A stretch of DNA of 64,000 nucleotides from Silene conica (lineage: Eukaryota > Streptophyta > Magnoliopsida > Caryophyllales > Caryophyllaceae). This document shows, piece after piece, positions 23,859 through 35,239 of the stretch. Below the pieces are notes generated by a model. The model ran no database searches. It was not told where the DNA came from and worked only from the letters and a program-made list of their open reading frames with translations. The stretch is from positions 11,890,747 through 11,954,746 of the forward strand of contig CM055319.2 of NCBI GenBank assembly GCA_029255685.2, written 5' to 3'. A program made the translations under genes and the position numbers. The number at the start of each line of letters is the position of its first letter. Positions within the stretch are counted from its first letter, which is position 1.

Positions 23859-25330
23859 CTAAGTGGTTGGAGGATCAACTGACATGTTACATCCAAAGCC
23901 ATGAGGGTCGTCCGAGAAGTCATCACGTCGGTGATGATTTGGCATACTTGAGCATGACTGAGTGGAAAAGAAAGTCTGCATATCACTCCAAGCTTTTTTC
24001 ATTTCCGCCATTTCCTCTTGAATTTGTTTTTGAGCTGCTTCAGTGCTTTCAATTTTTTCTTTGAGACGCATATTCTCAGTTTGCATTTGACTAAACATGC
24101 TTGGTCGATAAGAACAAGATCGACGATCTCCTCTTTTGTCCCTAGGATTCTCATACCATACCTCTTCACCCAATGGACCAATCCCAAAAAAACCTCCTTT
24201 TTTGTCAAATCCTCCAACAGCTCGTGGTAGGTCTCAATCTCATCCCGAGGCTCTCCGGTTGGCGTTGGTTGACCCAAAAGTTCATTGTAAGCAGCCTGAA
24301 AAAAAGACAAATTATTAAATAAAAAATAAATAAAATATATTGTAAAATTATCATTTTAATATGAAAAATATACAATAAGTCGCTCGATTAGAAATACTTA
24401 CGTCTGTCCGAGCAGCTCTAGGGTTAATCCACTTTCCCTTCTTGTTTTTCTTCGTCTTCTCAAACACCTTGTACGGTGTAGCCGACTCGCCCTTTAAAAA
24501 GCAAAGAAAACATATATGTTAATTATATCCGACAATAAAAATATTAATTAACCAAATTTAATGTTTTAAAAATTTATGAAATACTTGCCATTTCTTTGAA
24601 AACATCAGAGCAACTCTTGCGGCCTAGAGTGTGGGTGCCCAACGCTTTCCCGTCCTTAGCACCAGACCTTCTATTTGCCTTGTTTATGTCTGATTTTTTT
24701 AAAATTCAGGACTTCTCCTTCCAACTATCGGGCACCCAATCCGACTTCTTCTTTTCGTATTTGACACCATTCACCATGTGAGTAATCAATCTCGTGACCC
24801 TCCTCTTCCACTCAGGAAAAGGATCATACTGAGAATCAATGGACCTCACATGAGTCTGCCATAAAATAAAATGTTATTAGAAATAGAAAATATTAGTTTA
24901 ATTTTAAAAACTAATGTGGCTTGTTTATTTTTACATTACCTTAAAGTAGATCCACATCTTTTCTCGTTGCGCATAACTCGCTTCAGTCCAGTTGGTGAAG
25001 TACTCATCGGTAAGATTTTGAGTGAACGAGGCAACCACGTATCTCTTTACAATCTTGTCATTCCACCTGATTAAAAGCAAACACATATATATAAATATGA
25101 ATATTATAAATTTGAAGGATATATTTTTCATTAATGGAGGATAAAAAAAATACTTACCAACAACCGTTAACTACCGAAGGATCAGAAGTGAGTATAATCG
25201 GTGGATTTCGGTGGGGCACATTGTCACCGGTCAAATGAAGGTCATCATCATTCTCCTCCATTTCTTCGTTCTCATTTTGAGAACGCCTACCTGATCCACT
25301 CCCCAATATCTTTCGTATAAATCTCGACAT
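23859..25330 (-). pseudogene. TNPA-like gene of the CACTA element (Transposase_24 type)
   Basis: Minus-strand exons with GT-AG borders can be followed. Exon 1 runs from ATG at 25330 (MSRFIRKILGSGSGRR...). The next has YFTNWTEASYAQREKMW (about 25068-24940). Then come WKRRVTRLITHMVNG and ANRRSGAKDGKALGTHTLGR (about 24857-24589), SATPYKVFEKTKKNKKGKWI (about 24492-24403), and a last exon with a coiled-coil tail (QMQTENMRLKEKIESTEAAQ) and a stop at 23859. The NRR...HTLGRKS block is the hallmark of the plant Ptta/En/Spm Transposase_24 family. The last exon reads in two frames that switch near the homopolymer at 24186-24206, so the copy is probably frameshifted. Its role in related elements is binding the subterminal repeats and suppressing or assisting transposition. 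Confidence 0.7.
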
Positions 25331-25513
25331 TTACCTGCTTCAAATAAAGCTAACAATACAAATAAACACTAGCAATAAAATGTTAACCCATGAAAAATAA
25401 AACAAAGTTTTCATACATTTCTTATGAATGTATAACCAAAGGATAAATAAAACATGTCTTACAAATGTATGCTCAAAAGATAAATAAACAATTACAAGTA
25501 CTCCCTATCACCC

Positions 25514-28500
25514 CTAACTATCACTATCACTAGAAATTAAAAAAGTTTCATCATCCGAAAATAGAATTCCGACTTCTTCTTCTTCCTCCTCATTTATCTC
25601 AATTGTGGTGTTTTGAACTAAATCTCTATCCTCTTCTTCCGCGACATTCCCGTCATATTCATCTTCACCTATTTCACCTATTTCATCTGCAACCACTTGA
25701 TACTCATCTTCAGTATCTGTCTCTTCTACCAAAATTGATGAAATTGAATGATCATTGAGAACCACATCTTCTTGGAATTCAATTTTGTCAATAGGAGCAT
25801 CAACATGTGATCGTGCCTTGATTTTAAAAACCGCAGACCATTGATCACCTTTCTTAGTGGTTGGATAGCTAGCATAACAAACTTGATCGACTTGAAAAGC
25901 TGCCACAAATGGGTTATGTCCTTTGAGTTTTCTTTTCTCATTCACATCTACAAGTCCATATATCTTATGGATACTAAGTCCTTGTGGGGAGTTATCAAAC
26001 CAATCACATTTAAACAATATCACTTTATAAACCTTGTGCTCGGTATAATAGGCAAGTTCAACTACTTCATTTAGAGTTCCATAATAATCCAACCCATCTG
26101 TAGAATTCACACAAACCCCATTGCTTATGGTAGCTTTGGAAACATCAACTCCCTCTTTAAAAGCTCGAAATTTATAACCGTTGATAGAATATCGTCTCCA
26201 TGTCTTCACCATGGTACAAGGACCTAATGATAGACCTAATACTAAAGGATCCTTCCATCTATTAGCCTACCAATAAAACAATATATATGTTAATTAAGAT
26301 GTTTAATTATAGATTATTTCAAATTGGTTGCTTATTTTAAAAGAAAATGTATTACTTACTTCATTTCGTAACCATTTCGGAAAACGTTTCTCATGTTTCG
26401 TCCAAACATCTTCAGAAGAAGTAACATCAGGAAATGATAATTTGATATATTCCTCAAACTCCCTATATGTACAACATATATAATAATTAACTATTAACTA
26501 AAATTATACCTTAATGTAATTATTAAAATAATGTAGGTAGAAGTGACAAAATAATGATTAACTTACTTTTCATAGGACTCCAAAAAGTTTCCACAGTTCC
26601 TTAGCACATAAAAATGAGCGTCTTCATACTCTTTCTCGTTCAAGTACCTCTCTTTATATTTCCCGGTTGTAGTTCCCATGTCATCATTGAATAACTCAGG
26701 TAATTTTGAAGTGAGCTGGTCATCGAAATTCACACCAATGTCTAAGTCTTTCGCTTTTGTATCAATGTGATCTTCGAAATACATCGAACAAAAATTCGAA
26801 ATTTCCTCTAATAAATAAGCGTTGCATATGGAACCCTCCACCCGAGCTTTATTGCCAATCTTTTTTTATATGATTAAGAAATCTCTCAAATGGATACATC
26901 CATCGATATTGAACTGGTCCTCCAACCTTCGCCTCATAAGGCAAATGCACAGGTAGATGCTCCATGGAATTGAAGAAAGACGGAGGAAATATCTTCTCTA
27001 ACTTGCATATTATCTCTGCAATGTTTGAATCTAGACGTTCCATAGAATCAACTTTAATCGTAGAGGTACACAAGTCTCTCAAAAATTGACTTAACTCAGT
27101 TATTGCATTCCAAGGACCCGTCGGGAGCAAATGTTTTAAGGCAACAGGAAGTAACCGTTGCATAAAGACATGGCAATCATGACTTTTCATGGAATGCAAC
27201 ACCATATTTTTATGATCAACACACCGACTCAAATCCGAAGCATAACCATCCGGGAATTTCAATTTGGCAACCCACTCACATACAGCTTTTTTCTCCGCGG
27301 CGTTTAAAACAAACCTAGATGATGGGGGCCGTACAAAGCAATGCTCTTTAAAGTCAGCTTTACTATTAACTCCGAACTTAGTTTTATTTGGTTCATTCAT
27401 CACCGTACTAATAAGATGTTCAAAAATGTTTTTCTCAATGTGCATAACATCTAAGTTGTGTCGAATCAACAAAGTTTTCCAATAAGGAAGTTGCCAAAAT
27501 ATGCTTTGTTTCCACCATCCTTCATTCTTGTCTTTTAATTTTTTCAATTCTTGATCAGAAGCATCAACAATTCTTGGCATATCCTTTACCGCATCCCACA
27601 CTTCTTCACCAGTTAATCACGATGCGGCAATGCGATCTTCAGTTTTTCTAATCTTCAGAAAATGCTTGCAGTTGTTGCGAAAAGGATGATCAGGTCTCAA
27701 AAACACACGGTGACAATCGAACCAACTAACTTTCTTGCTATGTTTAAGCCAAAAGGAGTTATGATCTTTGTCTTGACAATAAGGACAAGCATGGTATCCA
27801 GACGTGGACCAACCGGAAAGCATGCCATATGCCGGAAAATCATTGATAGTCCAAATTAATGCAGCTTTCAGTTGAAAATTTTGTTTCTTATAAACATCGT
27901 AAGTGTGCACACCCGTTTCCCAAAGTTCTTTCAACTCTTTGATCAACGGTTGAAGGTACACATCTAGATTTGTCTTGGGGTTCTTAGGACCTGGAACGAT
28001 CAATGATAGAAACATAAATTGTCTCTTCATGCATAACCAGGGAGGTAAATTATACGGAGTGACAATCACAGGCCAACATGAATATTTTTTCCCAAATTGG
28101 CCGCCATGTGAGGAAAATCCATCCGTACGCACAAACCCAACCGAACGTTGCGAGGCTCACTTGCAAATTCTGGATGCTCTCGATCAAAATGTTTCCACGC
28201 TTCTCCATCACTTGGATGTGCCATTGTCCCTCTTTCTCTTAATCGTGAATTTCTATGGTGCCAACTCATCTCACCTGCTATGCTCTTGGTTGCATATAAT
28301 CGTTGTAACCTTGGTGCAAGCGGGAAATAAATTAACGGGTTATTCGGAATTCGCCTCCCATTACTTGAATTATTGTTACCTTTGTACCGAAATGCATTAC
28401 ACTTTGTACATTGCTCGAGATTGACATTTTCCTCCCAAAAAAGCATACATCCAGTAGGACATGCATCGATCTTCTCATGTGGTAGTTGTAGTCCCTTAAG

Positions 28501-29136
28501 AACACTCTTAACCTCATTAAAATTACGTAACATGTCATTTTTTGTTGGAATCATGTCACCAACAAACGACATAAACCCATTCGTGCATCGAAGGGATAAG
28601 TTGTTCTCACATTTGAGTGCTATCAACCTAGCAGCGGCTTGCAATAAACTTATTTTGCTTCCCTCATACACTGGTTGTTCGGCTTTTTCTAACATTTTAT
28701 AGAAGGAAGAAACTTGAGGATTTGGGGTTTCATGACGCACTTCCTCATCACTAAGGTCATCAGGATTGAGTCGATCCTCCATTATTTGTTCAATATTATC
28801 ACGTAATGCATTTTCCACGAGCTCCCGATAAGGATTATCACTAACTACAGTACTACTGCTACTTTCTCCGGTTGGCATTTCCTCACCATGATACGTCCAA
28901 ACATAATAACATGGGGCAAAACCATTCGACCAAAGATGCAGTTGAACATCCTTAATCCTTTTAAAAGCTCTGTTATTACATTTCTTACATGGACACCTCA
29001 TTTCACCTAAATTCTTATACACACTACTTTGTGCAGCGAATTCAAGAAACTTTTTTACCCCATTTGCAAATTCAAGCTTAGGTTTCTTTTTCTCATCTAA
29101 TCTTTCATACATCCACTGTCGTTCTAATCTTTTCAT
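25514..29136 (-). pseudogene. TNPD/TNP2-like CACTA transposase, disrupted
   Basis: From ATG at 29136 the minus strand shows, in order: the transposase-associated domain (MRCPCKKCNNR, HLWSNGF); the TNP2/Transposase_21 catalytic domain (CPTGCMLFW, YSCWPVIVTPYNLPP, FPAYGMLSGWSTSGYHACPY); DUF4218 (RHNLDVMHIEKNIFE, HLPVHLPYEAKVGG); two short introns near 26562-26465 and 26356-26270; and DUF4216 (GLDYYGTLNEVVEL, FKCDWFD), ending in an acidic tail at 25514. Domain order and total size match the family. The frame shifts near 28110-28130 and near 26845-26860, and a TGA interrupts it at about 27616. The catalytic protein cannot be made in full from this copy. Confidence 0.85.
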
Positions 29137-29289
29137 CTTATTATGTATCTACATTCAAATAATCAATCAATTGACAATTATTAATTAACTATCACATATA
29201 ATACACACAAAAACAATATCATCAATGAATATATAATTATTGTCAAGAAATCAAATAGTCTTTGAATTAGGTCCTTATCACTCCAACCT

Positions 29290-29530
29290 AAACCCATCAA
29301 TGTACATTTCAAGTCATTAGCAAACACGCACTTGTTATTTATTAATGGGGAAAAAATTCGGCAGCAATTCCCCTTTATTCTCCAAATACAAAATATGGAT
29401 TATATTATTAGTCCATATATGTATTCAGAGAAAATTAAAGGAATTGTCACCGAATTTTTACCCTCATTAAAAAAATAACAAGTATCTGTTTGCTACCTAA
29501 ATGACTTGAAACGTACAAAGACAGTCCCAA
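29290..29530. repeat. Fold-back repeat (MITE-like) inside the CACTA element
   Basis: A pair of inverted arms of about 100 bp. The left arm contains TTCAAGTCATTAGCAAACA, ACTTGTTATTTATTAATG and AAAAAATTCGGCAGCAATTC. The right arm carries the complements in reverse order with scattered changes. It sits upstream of the TNPD-like ATG, so it would lie in the promoter or 5' leader. No target duplication was resolved. Confidence 0.6.
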
Positions 29531-29559
29531 AATAGGGACTATTCAAAAATTACTCCTAA

Positions 29560-30299
29560 TAAGTAATTTTTGAACGGGTACTAGGTCAATATTTAACAAT
29601 TCAGAATTATCAATAACTAACAATTAACAACAATTAACAATTATCTACAATTAACAACTAAAAATTAACAATTATGAACCACAACAACAATTAACAAATA
29701 ATAATTCAAAATTAACAACTAATAACTATCAACAACAACAACAACAACAATTAAGAAGTAACAACACTAACAACAACAAATTATTAGCAACTATCCTAAG
29801 TCAATTTTTCTATCTAACAGACTACTATCCTAGGTCATTTTTTCTATCTAATTGGCATTATCCTAGATCAAAATTTCTAACTAATTATCTATTAACCTAA
29901 ATAAGTTACACTAACTACTTTCTAAACTAACTCATTCTTAAATAAATAGTTAAGTAATAAACATAAACAATTACCTAATTAATTTTGCAAAGTAGTGTTG
30001 GCGCGTGGTTGTCACGGTGGTGGAGGTTGTCACGGTGGTGGTGGTTGTCACACTACAATGTACAAACAAATCAATTATAAATTGAAATAAAACGAAAAGA
30101 AAACTGTAAATTAATGAAAAAAACATAAATACATTACCTATTAGCAAGGTGGAGTTAGTAGTGTGTTGGTGGTTGTCACGGTGGTAGGATTGGTGGGGTA
30201 GAAATCGGATTTTGGGAGGAGATTATGGGGTTTGAAGTGTTTTGGGGTAAAAAAAAAGAAGGCAGAATGAACGCGTGAGGGTTTCTGAAACTTTTTAAA
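29560..30299. other. CACTA upstream region, low complexity
   Basis: 29600-29770 is a chain of AATTAACAA / CAACAACAA units. 30000-30050 and 30165-30185 hold GGTTGTCACGGTGGTGG repeats. This is presumably the TNPD promoter and leader, and no gene is recognised. Confidence 0.5.
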
Positions 30300-30828
30300 A
30301 AAAATCCTGACGGATAAGCCGTCAGGAATACAAATTTACATATTCTGACGGAATAGGCGTCAGGAAGAGTTTTATTTTTGGAAGAAAATAAAAAGACTAT
30401 TTAATGCAGTCGTGGGTTGTGGAACTGTTTGAAATATTCCTGACGGATTATCCATCAGGAAAAGTAAATAAAAGCTTCCTGGCGAATAAGTCGTCAATAC
30501 CTGATCACGTGGCCTGTTCTGACGGATAATCCGTCAGAAAAAAGTTCTGCTTTTTCAGCAGTTGCAGCCTTTTGTCAGTCTTTTTTCCTGACGGAGAATC
30601 CGTCATTACCCATTACTGACGCACTATCCGTCAGAAAATGCAACAAAAATTTCGCGGCTTCCCATTTTGTTTTCGCGGTCTCTTATTTTAACGGATTTGT
30701 AACGTCTTATCCGTCAAAAAATGATTCTGACGGATATTCCGTCAGAACTTAGTCAGTACACCGAGGTATCTGACGGACTGTATTATCCGTCAGAATTTCG
30801 GTCAGAACACCGTGTTTTTTTTGTAGTG
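30300..30828. repeat. CACTA right subterminal repeat array
   Basis: Same TGACGGATNNNCCGTCAG units as the left end, about twelve copies, spaced by 20-60 bp up to the terminal repeat. Confidence 0.85.
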
Positions 30829-31469
30829 TCAGCTTTCTGTCCGTATTCCTTTCACCTTTCACCCTCTCTCGTACCTGTATGAATTCGTCGCAAAAGCGAT
30901 GGCGCGAATGAAGAGTTCACATATTAGATCTTGGCGTTGCCGATGCTCTAGTTTTACTCGTAAGTTACCTTTTTCAGAATTGACCTTACCTTTGTCTTTT
31001 TGGGTTAGTAATGGGTAGTAATCTGTTTTAAGATGGTCGTGGGTATTGGCATGATGACTCGTGGTTTGGATGCGCGGATGCTTGCTTAAGGTAGGTTATC
31101 CTACCCAGTCAGTGTTTAATCTATGTATATGTGTGAAGATGTTATGTGTTATTTGAACGGATTAAGTATGGATGCTGATTGTGGTATGCTATAGGTCTGG
31201 ATGGAGTATTAATTGTATTGGTAATGGTGATGATATGATATGTTGGTTATATTGGTATTGGAACCATTGTCGGGAGATGGATTCCAACCCCACGGTCACC
31301 CCTCGTGGCTCCGGGTCACGAGGGGTGTGCATATTAAGGAACATAGTATCGTTTGTTGCGATGAGCGGGGCATAGGTGGTAAGGCTGTGGTCTCCACCAC
31401 GATTACCTATTGCAATGGTAATCTGACAGGGCTAAGCATTGCGATGTGTAGTCGGTTACTATAGTTATT

Positions 31470-31832
31470 AAACTTTGTGCCCGGGTGTCCGATTTTGACG
31501 ATTTTTTTCTTCAAATCGCTTAACTTTATGAGACGAACACAATGGTAAAAATAATAAAAAATTGAAAAGTGGGCTCATTCGTGTGAAAAACACGAACTGG
31601 CCTAGGCCCGCTCCTGTAAATCACAAGAATGGGTATAAATCCGTTCATGTGGATTGCACGAATTGGCCTGGGCTGGTTCGTGTAAATGACAAGAGTCGAC
31701 CTAGGTCAATTCGTGTGTTTTACATGAATGACCCATTTCATTTTTCTCCATTGTGTTCGTCTCGTCGAAATAATCGATTTGAAATAAATTCGTCGAAAAT
31801 GGACATTCGAGCACGAAATTATGGCTGCTTAA
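31470..31832. mobile_element. Fold-back element with ~70-bp inverted ends
   Basis: The left arm (GTGTCCGATTTTGACGA...GAGACGAACACAATGG) is matched in reverse complement by the right arm (CCATTGTGTTCGTCTCG...CGAAAATGGACATTCGAGC). The middle (31565-31735) holds three to four degenerate repeats built on ATTCGTGTxxx...CACGAAxTGGCC. Long inverted ends and no gene suggest a Mutator-type or fold-back MITE. No clear target duplication was found. Confidence 0.55.
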
Positions 31833-32123
31833 AGTTTTTCGTTCTTTATAGTCAATTTTTTCCCCAATATAAACCATTATTATTTATCCTTTATGTTGTT
31901 AATGCTAACATAGATATAAAGTTCATTAATTCTTATGTTCAATATTATTTTTTTGTTAATTTATCAGTAATTAATACGATAATTCATATTTAACTTATGT
32001 TAGCGTCACTTATTTTTGATTAATCGATACAAAATAATGTTAGAAATATATTATAGAGAGAAGGACAAACTTGGAATGTTAAAATGAAAAATAGGGGCAG
32101 AATGGGTAATATAGGTGCGCAAT
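31833..32123. other. AT-rich spacer
   Basis: No gene, repeat or RNA recognised. Confidence 0.5.
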
Positions 32124-32555
32124 TAGGGATGACAATTATGGTCAAACCAAGCGAACCCGAAGAAAAAATTCGATTCAAACTCACTCTTTAAGAACCCATC
32201 CCCAATCCACTTTTTAAAAATCCATATCCATATTGAAAGGCCCAAATCAAATTCAAACCTGATCCATTCATTCCCGAACCCGATCAAATCGGATATTTTG
32301 GAAATTGAGGCTTTATTAAACTTAAAATTTCTATTTTCTTATATAAGATTAATTTTATGTAGTCAAATAAAGTTCCAGATTGAGTTTTGGATTATATGGT
32401 GAATTGGATATGAGTTTGGAAAAGGTACAAAAAGTGAGGTATGGATTCAACATTTTTGGATATGAATCGAATATGACGATTGATCCGTGATCTAATAAGC
32501 AAGTGGACCGGGTTGGGTATTGTAAAACCGAATTCTATCCGACCCATTGATGGCA
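32124..32555. mobile_element. Degenerate hAT-like element upstream of the RimP-like gene
   Basis: The left end TAGGGATGACAATTATGG resembles the TAGGGNTG ends of the other hAT elements in this window. The body contains AACCCGAxxAAAT... and CCGACCCATTGATGGCAATGC at the right, a rough complement. The ends are too worn to define a target duplication. Confidence 0.35.
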
Positions 32556-32595
32556 ATGCGGATTGCGGAATATAGCAATTTTGCTACCTAAATGC

Positions 32596-32610
32596 AAACC
32601 CTAAACCCTA
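32596..32610 (+). promoter_or_regulatory. Telo-box ahead of the RimP-like gene
   Basis: AAACCCTAAACCCTA, two overlapping telo-box motifs. In plants telo-boxes are common in promoters and leaders of ribosomal-protein and translation-related genes, which fits the gene downstream. A pyrimidine-rich leader (CTCAATCAATCTGATTCTTTC) follows. Confidence 0.6.
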
Positions 32611-32742
32611 TACTGCGTTTTCTTTCACACCAATTTCTCAATCAATCTGATTCTTTCTCAAACTCCATTGATTCATTCTCTTAAATCCCTCTCCCTAAAT
32701 CTTCAATCGTTGTCACCAATTGAAGAATCAAGATTTTCTTGT

Positions 32743-33393
32743 GTATGTTTTTTTTTTCTACATTTTTCTGTATGCTCAACGAATTGATATGAACTCCTTG
32801 AATTTGTTATGTATTTTCTTATTTCATTTTTTATGTTCCTCTTCCATTGATTTCTGGATTTTCTGCATTTTTTGTTAACATTATTGTGTATTTTTGGAGA
32901 TTGGATTATATTAATCTTGGTTATTTCTGCTAAATTGATGAGTCGGTTTAATCAAATTATTTTAATAGTCACATTATTCTAATTTGTTAAATTTTACAGA
33001 CGGTATACAAACATTCTAAATTTGTAGTCATGTGTTAATTATTATTTTGGCAATTCTCTAAATTGAATTCCAAGTAATTTGTGTTTGATAATATGTCAAG
33101 TATAATTGTTTTATGATTACAATTTTTTCGAATTTGAATTTTTTATTTCTCGTAATTGCATTAATAATGCAGCTGATTTGATGTTGTATTATAATTGAAC
33201 AATTTTGAGTGATAAACATTGAAGTGATCTAATTAAATTGATAGTATGAAGGTGCTTCTTGATATCTAGCAACTGCAAAACGCCTTTGAATTGTTGACTT
33301 TCAAGCAGCTGTCTGTTGCTTTACTGTATCTCCGAGTTTACTAATCGTAGGAATCTGTCATAGTCGATAAATAATGGAGTTTGGAATTTATAG
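32743..33393 (+). other. Possible 5'-UTR intron of the RimP-like gene
   Basis: A GTATGTTTTTT donor-like site follows the pyrimidine-rich leader, and the stretch is T-rich and non-coding. Possible acceptors are TATCTAG (about 33270), ATCGTAG (about 33350) and TTTATAG (33393). The exact borders are inference. Confidence 0.35.
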
Positions 33394-33433
33394 GTGAGTG
33401 AATGTGAAATTGAAGGGTTTGAGAAGACGAGCA

Positions 33434-33738
33434 ATGAAGACGACATTACAGTGTCTCCTGAAGAACAGAACACTAATGAGGTCTCCAATACTACGATTCT
33501 TACCTTACGTTAATTACCACACAAGGACAAAGACTCCGTCTTTCGCTTCTTCACCAATTTTACCCACCCGTCTTTCCAATCTTTCATCTCCCTTTAATTT
33601 ATCACCTTTTTATCCTTCTCTAATAACTTTTCATGATTATAGCAATAAAATTATCATCCACCCTAGTAATCACATCACTGAACGTAATCATAATCACCTC
33701 ACTGAACGTATTGGTAATAACATTATTCTACACATTTC

Positions 33739-33775
<37 letters not shown>

Positions 33776-34414
33776 CCGGATGCAGTAATTCCGGAATGGG
33801 AAGATGATGATGATGATGATGATCCTGATTATGGTGATGGAGGTGCTGGTGGTGGAATCGCGCTTCAGAATGTCCCTTGGGGTGTAAGAGTTTTATCTAT
33901 AGCTCAAGAAATTCTGCTACAATTTCCTGATGACATAAAATTATTCGCATTTAAGACTACACCACGTTATTTTATTTATGTAAGGCTATACAAACTCACC
34001 CATGAGTATGGTTTGCCTGACATTACCGAGATTGAAAAGTTTAATACAGAATACCTGAAACGCTTAGACGAAGAAGGATCAAAAGGGAAAATACCAGACA
34101 ATCTTGGCGTTGAGGTATCTTCCCCAGGGGCAAACCGTTTACTGATGGTCCCCGATGACCTGCTTCCATTCAAAGACTTCCCTATGCAGGTATCGTACGT
34201 TGAGGAAGGCAAGACCCAGGTAAAGGTGAAAGTATTTTACCTCGAGTCAATTGACACAGAGAGTGAGCACTGTGTTTGGAAATTGGCTGATGTCGAGGAA
34301 AACAGGGATCCTGAAATCAAAGGAAAACCGTTGAACCGTAAACAGAGAGATTGGAGATTGAAGCTTCCATACACCATGATAAAGAAAGTAGCATTGCGCT
34401 GCTTGAATGATTGA
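33434..34414 (+). CDS. RimP-like (UPF0090/DUF150) ribosome maturation factor, organelle-type
   Basis: Open frame of 326 codons from ATG at 33434. The same frame is open 12 codons upstream without an ATG, so this is the first possible start. Residues 1-70 are rich in Arg/Ser/Leu and poor in acidic residues (MKTTLQCLLKNRTLMRSPIL), like a plastid or mitochondrial transit peptide. Two acidic runs of Asp encoded by GAT repeats follow (about 103-114 and 123-131). From about residue 138 the RimP fold is visible: PWGVRVLSIAQEILLQF, TPRYFIYVRLYKL, LGVEVSSPGANRLL (the family signature, about 225-237) and a C-terminal small beta domain. In bacteria RimP assists 30S subunit assembly, and by family and targeting this protein should act on organellar ribosomes (inference). 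No intron in the coding part. It converges with an S10-type gene downstream. Confidence 0.85.
33740..33827 (+). repeat. GAT microsatellite coding for Asp runs
   Basis: (GAT)12 at 33740-33775, then a shorter GAT run from about 33800. Both lie in frame inside the RimP-like gene and would make length-variable acidic linkers between transit peptide and domain. Confidence 0.9.
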
Positions 34415-34942
34415 TGATTCTTTTTGTGTTTATTTCATTTGTTTCCTTGAGAAACTTCTGGTGAGTACCACCCAGTGAAGTACTTTCTTGAAATTTGCTT
34501 CATACTCTTGCTGGTGTTCATTGCGTTCCAATGAAAGATGTTTGTTTAAGTCGAGATGCCATATGGAGTCGGGCTACAGCTTACAACCTATGCTGACCTC
34601 GTAGTCTTATGTAACCACCACCAGCATTGCAGCATTGCAGCATGAGAAGCACAAGATGACTATCAAACCCATGAGATGATGATAAATTATTTCATTTGTA
34701 ATTTTGCATGTAGTGCAATGTGAAATAGATTGATTAACCAAAAGCATTACAGCTACTTCACACATCTTTGAATATAGCATCCAACTGCAGAGTATTCAAC
34801 CAACAATAGTTAAGCCAAACCAAGAGTGATGGTTTTCCATATTTTGTTGACGGCAACTTTCTGCAAGCCTTCTTCACCGGCATCATCTAGACATGGCTAA
34901 TTCAATCACTAGTTTCCACTTTCAGGTAATACCAGGCTTTGC

Positions 34943-35239
34943 CTAAGGAAGAGGTGAGAGTTTTGGGTTCAAATGCGTCTTGGAGAAGACTTGAACTTCG
35001 AATTGAGCTCCAATAACCCAATGCCGTTTTAACCAAAACAACTTCTGGCGCAATTCATGCCTTTCTGCTTTTATGTCCAGTATTTGTTTCTGGACCCTTG
35101 TTACGAACTGTTCCCTTGATTTTTTGTGGATATGTGGCGAACGCAATACGGTGTATAATTTTTTGGTTTCTGGCAACCCAACTTTACTCGTGTGTGTGGT
35201 GGAAGACTTCCCATCACCGGCCGACCAAAGCAGGTTCAA
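34943..35239 (-). CDS. rps10: Mitochondrial-type ribosomal protein S10, 5' end unclear
   Basis: About 78 residues from GLPETKKLYTVLRSPHIHKK through REQFVTRVQKQILDIK, ERHELRQKLFWLKRHW and GAQFEVQVFSKTHL to a stop at 34943 match plant mitochondrial S10, a 30S head protein. In many plants this gene has moved from mitochondrion to nucleus. The N-terminus is odd. The S10 frame has no ATG and hits TGA at about 35260, while an ATG at 35261 (MSTKIR..., like the MTTKIR start of the family) opens a different frame that stops after 15 codons. So either a small indel has broken it (recent pseudogene) or an exon border lies here; a TTTATACAG acceptor-like site is at about 35278. No targeting sequence was found upstream. 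Confidence 0.6.
   Translation of the reverse strand: MNLLWSAGDGKSSTTHTSKVGLPETKKLYTVLRSPHIHKKSREQFVTRVQKQILDIKAERHELRQKLFWLKRHWVIGAQFEVQVFSKTHLNPKLSPLP

Larger units (their letters stand above)
23155..30828 (-). mobile_element. En/Spm (CACTA) DNA transposon, 7.67 kb
   Basis: Terminal inverted repeats start CACTACAAAAAAAACGCGGTG on the left and end with its near-perfect complement CACCGTGTTTTTTTTGTAGTG. A 3-bp target duplication TCA flanks it (23152-23154, 30829-30831). The subterminal ~400-500 bp at both ends are filled with TGACGGATTATCCGTCA-type palindromes, the usual TNPA-binding landscape. Two minus-strand gene regions follow the classic layout: a TNPD/TNP2-like transposase and a TNPA/Transposase_24-like gene. 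Both are interrupted, so the copy is structurally complete but probably not autonomous. Confidence 0.95.
23043..31470. mobile_element. LTR-like remnant, copy 2, split by a CACTA transposon
   Basis: Related to the preceding remnant: same start motif and same internal block at 31263-31450. The 7.67-kb CACTA element lies between the two pieces (23043-23154 and 30829-about 31470). No coding part is seen. Classification as a Ty3-type LTR is inference from size and motifs. Confidence 0.45.

Noticed and set aside
33398-33433. Extension of the RimP-like protein by 12 residues
   Set aside because: The frame is open but would have to start at GTG; the first ATG is at 33434.
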